A stretch of DNA of 8,748 bases, taken from the NCBI GenBank assembly GCA_002727485.1, contig PBXE01000025.1, positions 5,848-14,595 of the forward strand. The letters run 5' to 3'. The notes under the pieces were generated by a model. The model saw only the letters and a list, made by a program, of their open reading frames with translations, was not told where the DNA came from and did no database searches. Positions 1 through 6,773 of the stretch are shown here, piece after piece (positions within the stretch are counted from its first letter, which is position 1; each line of letters opens with the position of its first letter). This DNA is from Methanobacteriota archaeon. GTDB taxonomy: Archaea; Thermoplasmatota; Poseidoniia; Poseidoniales; Poseidoniaceae. The position numbers and the translations under genes were made by a program.

Positions 1-2687
1 AATGAAACTAAAAATGCAATATTAATCGCTTTGTTAGAAAATACACCTAGTGAGAAGATACTTTCTTCTTGTGAACGACAATTCATCACATTGAATAACT
101 GATACATGATAAATACAGAAAGTGTCATTGTTTGAGCATGAATGAAGCGCTCATCAGCATAATCCTCCCATTGGTCAACAGCGCTAGGTACTCCAGCTTC
201 ACAGTCGGCTTTATTGAATGGTAAATCACTGTCTGAAGCAAGAGGCAGTCCTTCGCAAGTTTGTATTCCCCCTCCAGCGAGGAAGAATACTATTAGTGTA
301 CCAATAACCATTACAGCGCCTAAGTAAAAAATTAGCCAAATATCACTCTTATTTGGCATCCCTTCATCGACTGGTCTGGGAGGCCTATTCATGACATTTC
401 CATGCTTCTTCTCAACACCTAGAGCAACAGCAGGAGGGCCGTCCATTAGAATATTGATTACAAGAATTTGAGTTGCAGTTAGAGGTAGATTCCAGCCAAA
501 TACCAATGTGGAGATAATTATTAATGCAACTGCTGCAACATTTGTTGAAACTTGGTACCGAACGAAATTTCTAATATTCTGATAGATTTTTCTTCCTTCT
601 TCTACGGCATTAACGATATTCGCAAAATTGTCATCTTGTAAAACCATATCTGATGCATCTTTAGCAACGTCTGTGCCCGCTATACCCATTGCAATACCTA
701 TGTTAGCCCGTGACAAAGCCGGGGCATCATTAACCCCATCACCGGTCATCGCAACAATTTCGCCTTGACTTTGCAATGAACTAACAATACGCATTTTTTG
801 GTCTGGAGCAACTCTGGAGAAAATTGTTGAATTAGCAGCTGCCTCATCCATTTCAGCATCAGTAAAGTTAGAGATAGAACCACCATTAACTGCTGGAATT
901 CCGCCATCGGTTATTCCTAATTCCTTGCCTATGGCCGTAGCTGTAAATTGTTGATCACCTGTAATCATTTTTACTTTAATTCCGGCTTTTTGACAAATTT
1001 CAATTGCATTTTTAACTTCAGGACGTGGTGGGTCCATTATACCGATTAGTCCTAGGAAAATAAATCCTGATTCAATTTTTTCCACGTCATAAATATCTTC
1101 ATCATCATCGATTCTTCTAGCACAAAGAGCTAAAATCCTCATAGCCTTATCTGCCATTTCTTTGTTTGCTTCTGCTGCTTTATCAAAATCTGATGGCTCA
1201 ATAGGAACTATTTCATCTCCCTTTACTTTCCACTCTACTAAATTTATGAATCCACCGGCACCACCTTTGGAAAATACCCATTTTTCGCCCTCGTATTCAT
1301 GAATAACGGACATACGCTTCCTCTTTGTATCAAAAAAGAATTCGTGAATTCTACTATGTCTCTGAGCAAACTTTTGAACATCGCCATTTATTTTCCAACC
1401 GGCAACAGCACAAGCAGAATCTGTTGGATCTCCTAATGCTTCCCAATTACCATCAATCTTTGTTAAGGTTGAATTATGGCATAAACTCAAACATGCTGCT
1501 GCAAGCCTAAAGCCTAGATTGTTTTGGTGTTGAGATAAATCACTATCACCTAATGGTTTACCATCGAATAGAATCTCGCCTTTAGGTTTGAAACCTTCAC
1601 CCGTAATATGAAAAGTACCTTCAGTAGTTGAGATCTGTCTAGCAGTCATCTGGTTTTTTGTCAGTGTTCCTGTTTTATCAGAACATATCACTGTTGTTGA
1701 ACCGAGTGTTTCAACTGCTTTCATCCTCCTAATAATCGCCTTATGTTTTGCCATATTGCGCATTCCAAGAGATAATGTGATAACTAAAATAATGGGTAGT
1801 CCTTCGGGAACTATGGCAACGAAAATTGCTATTGCAATTATGAATTGATCTACTGCTGCTTCCCAAATATCAACAGATGAATCACCATAAGCAATAATCA
1901 TCTCGATAGAAACTAAAAGCACTGCGACAACAAGTGCAATGAAACCAAGGAACTTACCTAGTGATTCTAGTTTAAGTTCCAGAGGAGTTTTTGGTGTATC
2001 TGAGCCTGCAATGTCACTTGCTATTTTACCGAGTTGGGTATTCATCCCTGTAGAAACTACAACTCCAATCGCTCGACCTGATGCCACACATGTACCCATG
2101 TAAGCCATATTCTTTCGATCAGCAAGCAGAGTATCTTTATCCAAAGTGTCCGGAGTTTTCTTTATTGTCAATGATTCTCCAGTAAGAGCAGATTCGTCAA
2201 TTTTGCACTGATATGACTCTAGAATTCGAATATCAGCAGGGACATTAAGTCCTTCGAATAGATTAACTATATCTCCTGGAACTAACTCAATAGTAGGAAT
2301 TTCAATATCAGTATCATTTCGAACTACAACACATTGAGATACAGACATTTGCTTTAGAGATTCCATAGCTTGCTCTGCTTGTCCTTCTTGCCAATATCCA
2401 AAATAGGCGTTAGCAGTGAGTACCATGAAGATGAAGATGGCATCTCCAGGTTGATCAGGGTGAATCAATAAAGCAACGATTGCAGCACCTATCAATAGAT
2501 AATTCAAAGGATCATTATACTGTGATAAAAACCTCTTCCAACCGGGAACACTTTCAGGTTCTGATAGTTTATTCTCTCCATATTTATCCCTCCGTTGGGC
2601 AACCTCTTTGTTCATTAATCCAGAACGGTTAACACCTAAATCCGCTAAAACATCTTCAGTTGACTGAGAAAACCAATTTTCATCCAA
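1..2687 (-). CDS. P2A-type Ca2+-transporting ATPase, SPCA/PMR1-like (C-terminus cut by window edge)
   Basis: Membrane pump that exports Ca2+ (possibly Mn2+) from the cytoplasm using ATP. Translation by eye gives 895 uninterrupted residues. Visible in order: N-terminal cation-ATPase domain (about 1-60); TM1-TM2 (about 60-98); actuator TGES at 169-172; TM3-TM4 with VPEGLP at 293-298 (ion-binding E295); phosphorylation motif SDKTGTLT with D337; nucleotide-binding domain with K474; DPPRP; MITGD; hinge TGDGVNDAP at 648-656 (D650); TM5-TM6 with INILMDGPPA, placing N745 and D749 at the single-site SPCA/PMR1 coordination positions; TM7; an acidic extracytoplasmic loop with C811 and C829; TM8 ending near NCRS. 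TM9-TM10 are mostly off the window. The start is TTG at 2687: AGGTGG lies 6 bases upstream, an in-frame stop lies at 2718-2720, and the first in-frame Met is only residue 25, leaving out conserved N-terminal sequence. The ATG at 2683 is out of frame. Family call is firm; the ion is inferred. Confidence 0.93.
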   Translation of the reverse strand, partial: MDENWFSQSTEDVLADLGVNRSGLMNKEVAQRRDKYGENKLSEPESVPGWKRFLSQYNDPLNYLLIGAAIVALLIHPDQPGDAIFIFMVLTANAYFGYWQEGQAEQAMESLKQMSVSQCVVVRNDTDIEIPTIELVPGDIVNLFEGLNVPADIRILESYQCKIDESALTGESLTIKKTPDTLDKDTLLADRKNMAYMGTCVASGRAIGVVVSTGMNTQLGKIASDIAGSDTPKTPLELKLESLGKFLGFIALVVAVLLVSIEMIIAYGDSSVDIWEAAVDQFIIAIAIFVAIVPEGLPIILVITLSLGMRNMAKHKAIIRRMKAVETLGSTTVICSDKTGTLTKNQMTARQISTTEGTFHITGEGFKPKGEILFDGKPLGDSDLSQHQNNLGFRLAAACLSLCHNSTLTKIDGNWEALGDPTDSACAVAGWKINGDVQKFAQRHSRIHEFFFDTKRKRMSVIHEYEGEKWVFSKGGAGGFINLVEWKVKGDEIVPIEPSDFDKAAEANKEMADKAMRILALCARRIDDDEDIYDVEKIESGFIFLGLIGIMDPPRPEVKNAIEICQKAGIKVKMITGDQQFTATAIGKELGITDGGIPAVNGGSISNFTDAEMDEAAANSTIFSRVAPDQKMRIVSSLQSQGEIVAMTGDGVNDAPALSRANIGIAMGIAGTDVAKDASDMVLQDDNFANIVNAVEEGRKIYQNIRNFVRYQVSTNVAAVALIIISTLVFGWNLPLTATQILVINILMDGPPAVALGVEKKHGNVMNRPPRPVDEGMPNKSDIWLIFYLGAVMVIGTLIVFFLAGGGIQTCEGLPLASDSDLPFNKADCEAGVPSAVDQWEDYADERFIHAQTMTLSVFIMYQLFNVMNCRSQEESIFSLGVFSNKAINIAFLVS

Positions 2688-2791
2688 AATAGTCCACCTT
2701 GATTTAACGAGGATAAATCAACTTAAGATAATGATGGTGGTTATCCCTTATTGAGCGATGTTTTGAACAATCATTAATTTTTAGCCGGTTC
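2688..2791. promoter_or_regulatory. Divergent intergenic region between ATPase and OPT transporter genes
   Basis: This AT-rich 104-base gap must hold promoters for both outward-reading genes. AT-rich, TATA-like stretches exist (GATAAATC at 2711-2718 on the plus strand; TAAAAATTAA reading leftwards from about 2784), but none matches an archaeal BRE/TATA well enough to assign. A 7-base inverted repeat, TAATGAT at 2729-2735 and ATCATTA at 2770-2776, lies inside the gap and could be an operator, though arms this short occur by chance in AT-rich DNA. Confidence 0.4.
2694..2699 (-). promoter_or_regulatory. Ribosome binding site deciding a TTG start for the Ca2+ ATPase
   Basis: On the minus strand AGGTGG matches the anti-Shine-Dalgarno end of archaeal 16S rRNA and sits 6 bases before TTG at 2687-2685. 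No in-frame ATG or GTG occurs between the upstream stop (2720-2718) and the TTG, so this site is the main support for the non-ATG start. Confidence 0.65.
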
Positions 2792-4843
2792 ATGTCGGTG
2801 CACGGAGAGCCATACATTCCGGCATCCCAATCGCCACTGGAATTAACTACTCGAGTGATAATAGTAGGTATACTACTTGGTATCTTAATGACTGCCGCAA
2901 ATGCATACCTCGGATTATATGCTGGTATGACTGTTTCAGCAAGCATACCTGCTGCGGTAATGTCGATGATTATTCTTCGTTCATTATTCAAAGATGTCAG
3001 TATTCTAGAAAACAATGCTGTTCAAACAATGGCTAGTGCCGGTGAGTCTCTTGCTGCAGGCATAATTTTCACAGTTCCAGCACTACTTGTTATTCCTAAT
3101 GTTTGGGATGAAATTCAATTGGTTGAAACCACCATAATTGCTTTACTAGGTGGACTTTTGGGGACTATGTTTACTATTGCTCTCAGAAGGCTATTTATTG
3201 TCGAAGAAGCACTTCCATATCCCGAAGGAGTAGCCTGTAGAGAAGTTTTAGTTGCAGGTGAAGAGGGTGGAGAGGGCGCACAAGCTATTATTTACGCCCT
3301 TGGAATTGGCGCTATATATGGTTTAGTTCAGAAAGGCTTCGAAGCAACGAAACATTCTGTAGAAGCTGCTACCTCATTCCTAGGAACTAGGATTTATGCA
3401 GGCATGGATCTTTCTGTCGCCCTGTTATCAGTAGGTTTCATCGTAGGAATTAGAATTGCATCTTTTATTTTCTTAGGTGGAATGATTGGTTTTGGTATTT
3501 TGGTACCGATGTATGGTTTGATAAATGGATGGGGGTCGGCAGGCAGCGCTGTTGAGAGTTTTGATATTATTTGGCGTCAACAAGTAAGATATGTTGGCGT
3601 TGGAGCAATGGTTCTTGGTGGATTATACACTCTTTGGTCAATGAGAAAAACTATCATTACTGGAATATCTAAAGCAATTAGAACAAAATCATCGACTGAT
3701 GAAGAATTATTGCGTACTGAAATCGATTTACCGATGAATAAAGTATTCGTCTTCTGCGGAGTTTTAGTAATTCTAACTGTTCTATTTTACTGGAGTAAAA
3801 CAGGTTCTTTGATTTTAGCTTTAGCAGGTGGACTTTTCTTGGCAGTAACTGCATTCTTTTTCGCTGCTGTAGCGGGATATATTGCCGGAGTTGTTGGTTC
3901 ATCAAATTCACCCGTATCCGGTATGACAATCGCAACATTACTTTTTACTGTTGTTTTGGTTTTACTTATCGGAGACGGACTCTTGAATTTAGACACTTCC
4001 ACACTAATGCTGGCTACTGTTCTAATTGCGTCCATTGTTGCTTCATCAGCAGCAATAGCCGGTGATGTAATGCAGGATCTAAAGACTGGTCACATGGTAG
4101 GCGCAACTCCAAGAGTACAACAAATAGCGGAAATTATTGGTGTTATTACTGGTGCTTTAGTAATTGGTCCAACATTGAAATTATTGCATAGTGCGTTTGG
4201 AATCACACAAACAGCTTGTCTAGAGCAGGCAAAAATTGAGTACAGGGACTGTGATAAAGCATTACTAGCGCCACAAGCTGAACTGATAGGAGACATTGTT
4301 AAAGGTGCCTTTGTTGGTGATGTTAATTTACAGATGATTCTTCTTGGAGTAGTTATTGCAATCGTTCTAATAAGATTAAAAATGCCTGTTATGAGTGTAG
4401 CAATAGGAATATACCTTCCTTTAGGACTTTCTGTACCAATTATGCTTGGCGGTGTAATATCATACTTTGTGTTTAAAAGTGCACATATTAGAGTCGATGG
4501 TGAAATTCTCGACCCACCCTCAAAACAGGCAGTTGAAGCAGCTAAAGATGTCGAAAACAGAGGTGTTTTAATCGGCGCCGGATTTATTGCTGGAGAATCC
4601 ATTTTAGGAGTATTAGTTGCTGTTTTGATCGTTTCAGATTTCCATTTATACGAATTCTTTGGAACTGGGACGCTGAATAATTTACTATCACTAGCCTTTT
4701 TTGGTTGGTTTGTATTCGTCTTCATTTGGTTAGCAACTAGAGCACTTCCTAGTGGAGGAAATTTGTTCAAAGAAAGTTTGATGGTTATCAAAGATGCAAT
4801 TTCTAAGTTTATTGGGATTTTTACACCAAAATCAAAAATTTGA
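2792..4843 (+). CDS. OPT-family (oligopeptide transporter) membrane protein
   Basis: A 683-residue polytopic membrane protein of the OPT superfamily, the prokaryotic branch usually annotated as putative oligopeptide transporter (also related to plant YSL metal-chelate carriers). Family marks: YIPASQSPLELTTR at 8-21; a first helix ending AANAYLGLYAGMTVSASIP (35-53); NNAVQTMASAGESLAAG (74-90); LPYPEGVACREVL (141-153); SSNSPVSGMTIATLL (from 370); GDVMQDLKTG (424-433), followed by ATPRVQQIAEIIGV. Helices cover nearly the whole length, consistent with the family's usual size. A loop near 476-487 has two cysteines. Substrate cannot be read from the sequence: peptides or metal chelates are family-level possibilities. 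The start at 2792 is chosen because family homology begins a few residues later. No Shine-Dalgarno is visible upstream, suggesting a leaderless transcript or weak initiation. It is divergent from the ATPase and 72 bases before the transketolase genes. Confidence 0.92.
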   Translation: MSVHGEPYIPASQSPLELTTRVIIVGILLGILMTAANAYLGLYAGMTVSASIPAAVMSMIILRSLFKDVSILENNAVQTMASAGESLAAGIIFTVPALLVIPNVWDEIQLVETTIIALLGGLLGTMFTIALRRLFIVEEALPYPEGVACREVLVAGEEGGEGAQAIIYALGIGAIYGLVQKGFEATKHSVEAATSFLGTRIYAGMDLSVALLSVGFIVGIRIASFIFLGGMIGFGILVPMYGLINGWGSAGSAVESFDIIWRQQVRYVGVGAMVLGGLYTLWSMRKTIITGISKAIRTKSSTDEELLRTEIDLPMNKVFVFCGVLVILTVLFYWSKTGSLILALAGGLFLAVTAFFFAAVAGYIAGVVGSSNSPVSGMTIATLLFTVVLVLLIGDGLLNLDTSTLMLATVLIASIVASSAAIAGDVMQDLKTGHMVGATPRVQQIAEIIGVITGALVIGPTLKLLHSAFGITQTACLEQAKIEYRDCDKALLAPQAELIGDIVKGAFVGDVNLQMILLGVVIAIVLIRLKMPVMSVAIGIYLPLGLSVPIMLGGVISYFVFKSAHIRVDGEILDPPSKQAVEAAKDVENRGVLIGAGFIAGESILGVLVAVLIVSDFHLYEFFGTGTLNNLLSLAFFGWFVFVFIWLATRALPSGGNLFKESLMVIKDAISKFIGIFTPKSKI

Positions 4844-4915
4844 TTGAATTTTCAAATATTCCTAATCAAAAGCATCAAAGGTCGTCGGCATTGGCCAACT
4901 CTTGAGGGTGACTAA
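4844..4915 (+). promoter_or_regulatory. Short gap between OPT gene and transketolase, possible weak terminator or promoter
   Basis: The 72-base gap has an AT-rich left part and a more mixed right part. TTTGATT at 4839-4845 and AATCAAA at 4864-4870 form a 7-base inverted repeat with an 18-base loop, too weak to call a terminator. TCAAATATT at 4852-4860 is a possible TATA element for the transketolase genes. Neither is certain, so whether OPT and transketolase share a transcript is open. Confidence 0.25.
4904..4911 (+). promoter_or_regulatory. Ribosome binding site of the transketolase N-terminal gene
   Basis: GAGGGTGA contains the GGTGA core complementary to the archaeal 16S 3' end. It ends 4 bases before ATG 4916 and 10 before the alternative in-frame ATG 4922. 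The short spacing resembles that at 6683-6689, favouring 4916, but the two starts differ by only two residues. Confidence 0.65.
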
Positions 4916-5743
4916 ATGACTATGGAAATTAGTGATGTCGAGGAATTTGCAAGAAGGTGCCGAGTTGAAATTGTGAAGATGGTGCATCGAGCTCAAGCAG
5001 GACACCCGGGTGGTTCACTTTCAGAAATCGATTTGATTTCAGCACTTTACACTACAAGACTAAGAGTCAAACCAAATGAACCTAAATGGAATGATAGAGA
5101 TCGTTTCATTCTATCAAAAGGTCATGCTTCTCCTGGAATGTATGCAGTATTGGCGGAAATGGGATTCATATCTCATGCTGATTTAGAATCTTACAGAGTA
5201 CTTGGAGGAGTTTGTCAGGGTCATGTTGACATGAAATGGTGTCCAGGAGTGGATTTCTCTGCCGGTTCTTTAGGCATGGGGCTTTCTTTTGGAATGGGGT
5301 GTGCTGTTGCAGCAAAACTTGAGAATAGCGAAAGAAGAATATTTGTAATGTTGGGGGATGGCGAAATCCAAGAGGGTAGTATATGGGAAGCCGCAATGGC
5401 TGCCACTCATCATGAATTAGGAAATTTGAAAGTAATATTAGATCGTAATCGAATACAAAATGATGATTTTTGCGAAGCACAGATGCGAATGTTCGATATC
5501 CCAGCCAAGTGGAAATCCTTTGGTTGGTCTGTAAAAGAAATCAATGGACATGATATGAGCGAAATTATGGAAGGCTTAGATTTCCTTGAAAAAACAAATG
5601 ACTGCCCAGCAATTCTTATTGCTAATACTATCAAAGGAGCAGGAATATCATACATGGAAAATAATCCTTCATTCCATGGTGCAGCTCCTAATGATGAACA
5701 GTTTCATCAAGCAATGATTGAACTTGGGGAGGTAGAAGCATGA
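4916..5743 (+). CDS. Transketolase, N-terminal subunit
   Basis: A 275-residue subunit carrying the pyrophosphate-binding half of a thiamine-diphosphate transketolase, which moves two-carbon ketol units between sugar phosphates in the cytoplasm. Visible marks: AGHPGGSLSEID (28-39) with H30, the substrate-side His; SKGHASPGMYAVLAEMGF (67-84) with H70; GH at 102-103; the glycine-rich PGVDFSAGSLGMGLSFGMG (110-128); the ThDP/Mg2+ motif GDGEIQEG (147-154) closing at N178 in LDRNRIQND; and FHGAAPND with H254 near the C-terminus. Length matches the separate N-terminal subunits common in archaea and some bacteria; full-length enzymes are over twice as long. The stop overlaps the next gene's start by ATGA, so the subunits are translationally coupled. 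An alternative is another split ThDP transketolase such as SqwG of the sulfoquinovose pathway; the sequence does not separate these. Confidence 0.92.
   Translation: MTMEISDVEEFARRCRVEIVKMVHRAQAGHPGGSLSEIDLISALYTTRLRVKPNEPKWNDRDRFILSKGHASPGMYAVLAEMGFISHADLESYRVLGGVCQGHVDMKWCPGVDFSAGSLGMGLSFGMGCAVAAKLENSERRIFVMLGDGEIQEGSIWEAAMAATHHELGNLKVILDRNRIQNDDFCEAQMRMFDIPAKWKSFGWSVKEINGHDMSEIMEGLDFLEKTNDCPAILIANTIKGAGISYMENNPSFHGAAPNDEQFHQAMIELGEVEA
5726..5733 (+). promoter_or_regulatory. Ribosome binding site of the transketolase C-terminal gene
   Basis: GGGGAGGT, the strongest Shine-Dalgarno in the window, lies inside the end of the upstream gene, 6 bases before ATG 5740. The next in-frame ATG (5749) would be 15 bases away, so 5740 is preferred. 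Confidence 0.7.
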
Positions 5744-6675
5744 CAAGAATGGCTGCAACTAGAGATGGTTATGGACAAGCTCTATTAGAATTAGCAAATA
5801 ATCCAAAAGTCGTTGTTTTAGAGGCCGATTTAGGAAAATCTACCAAATCTCTTCATTTCCGCAAAGAGTATCCTGAGAGAACTGTTTCTTGTGGAATCGG
5901 CGAACAAAATATGTTACTCGTAGGAGCTGGTTTGGCTTCCTCTGGTTATATCCCCTTCGCCAGCACTTTCGCAATATTTACTGAGCGAGCATTTGAACAA
6001 ATGAGAAATGGAGTTGCTAGACCAAATTTACCCGTCCATCTTTGTGGAAGTCATGGCGGCACACATACTGGAACCGACGGATCTTCTGCTCAGTCTATCG
6101 AAGATTTAGCGATCTACAGAACCTTGCCTAACGTAGTAGTAATGCACCCATGTGACGATGTAAGTACTAAAGAACTAACAAAACAACTTCCAGAATTAGG
6201 TAAGCCATCGTACATGCGAACAGCAAGAAATAAGACTCCTGTGATGTATGATGGAAGGGGAGATGAAATTAAAATCGGTAAAGGTATGATACTAAGAGAA
6301 GGTAGTGATGCTGCAATAATAGCATGTGGAGTAATGGTTTCTGAATCGATGAAGGCCGCTGAAAAATTGTCAGAAGAAGGAATATCAGTAACAGTGGTCG
6401 ATATGCATACACTGAAGCCGTTGGACACAAATTTAATTCAATCTTTAGTAGAAAAATGTGGAGTCATAATTACTGCTGAAGACCACAGTGTTATCGGGGG
6501 ATTGGGCGGAGCCGTTGCTGAATACTTATCTTCAAATTGCCCAGCGCCGCTCGAAAGAGTCGGCGTAAATGATAGATTTGGTGAATCTGGCCAGCCTGAT
6601 GAAATGTTAAATTTACTAGGTATTTCTTCACAACACATTCAAGATGCTGTCAAAAAAGCACAATCCCGCAAATAG
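5740..6675 (+). CDS. Transketolase, C-terminal subunit
   Basis: A 311-residue subunit that supplies the pyrimidine-binding domain and the C-terminal domain of transketolase, completing the active site at the interface with the upstream gene's product. Marks: LEADLGKSTK near 27-36; VSCGIGEQNMLLVGAGLA (49-66), whose E55 is the glutamate expected to activate ThDP by binding the aminopyrimidine; PFASTFAIFTERAFEQMRN; a glycine- and histidine-rich GSHGGTHTGTDGSS stretch followed by SIEDLAIYRTLPN; SYMRTARNK, typical of the sugar-phosphate side; then the C-terminal fold (VVDMHTLKPLD, AEDHSVIGGLGGAVAEYL, GVNDRFGESGQPDEML). The IEDLA region has Ser-Ala-Gln where bacterial enzymes have a THQ motif, as expected in the branch with PSQ. 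No frameshift or missing catalytic residue is seen. It overlaps the N-terminal gene by 4 bases and is followed after 17 bases by a secreted-protein gene. Confidence 0.92.
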   Translation: MTRMAATRDGYGQALLELANNPKVVVLEADLGKSTKSLHFRKEYPERTVSCGIGEQNMLLVGAGLASSGYIPFASTFAIFTERAFEQMRNGVARPNLPVHLCGSHGGTHTGTDGSSAQSIEDLAIYRTLPNVVVMHPCDDVSTKELTKQLPELGKPSYMRTARNKTPVMYDGRGDEIKIGKGMILREGSDAAIIACGVMVSESMKAAEKLSEEGISVTVVDMHTLKPLDTNLIQSLVEKCGVIITAEDHSVIGGLGGAVAEYLSSNCPAPLERVGVNDRFGESGQPDEMLNLLGISSQHIQDAVKKAQSRK

Positions 6676-6682
6676 GGTAAAA

Positions 6683-6689
6683 GAGTGAT
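6683..6689 (+). promoter_or_regulatory. Ribosome binding site of the sulfotransferase-like gene
   Basis: GAGTGAT, a one-mismatch version of GAGGTGAT, ends 3 bases before ATG 6693. It occupies the 17-base gap after the transketolase stop, leaving almost no room for a separate promoter and supporting co-transcription with the transketolase genes. Confidence 0.55.
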
Positions 6690-6692
6690 TTT

Positions 6693-6773
6693 ATGGGTAA
6701 ACTATACCGTGCTTTTTTCATTATTTTTGTTTTAATTTTCTCTGTTATAGATATATCAAAATCAAGTATGGCT
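6693..6773 (+). other. Signal peptide of the sulfotransferase-like protein
   Basis: Encodes residues 1-27: a Lys/Arg-containing N-terminus (K3, R6), hydrophobic core AFFIIFVLIFSVI (7-19), and a polar end with S24-S25-M26-A27 giving a plausible signal peptidase I site after A27. There is no Cys directly after the core, so a lipoprotein signal is not supported. Confidence 0.7.

Noticed and set aside
1325..1510. A small plus-strand frame of 61 codons inside the ATPase region
   Set aside because: The minus strand here encodes the ATPase nucleotide-binding domain without interruption; the plus frame has no ribosome binding site or recognisable content.
4090..4791. A 233-codon minus-strand frame within the OPT gene
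   Set aside because: It lies wholly inside a gene with strong family motifs, and its translation is a low-complexity Thr/Ile/Pro-rich shadow without recognisable motifs.
4839..4870. Inverted repeat after the OPT stop codon as a terminator
   Set aside because: Only 7 base pairs, all but one A-T, with an 18-base loop; no U-tract follows. Not distinguishable from chance in AT-rich DNA.
5740..6675. Transketolase halves as 1-deoxyxylulose-5-phosphate synthase or a pyruvate dehydrogenase E1
   Set aside because: The N-terminal half has transketolase-type HPGGSLS and SKGHASPG motifs, and the split into two subunits of about 275 and 311 residues is that of archaeal transketolase.
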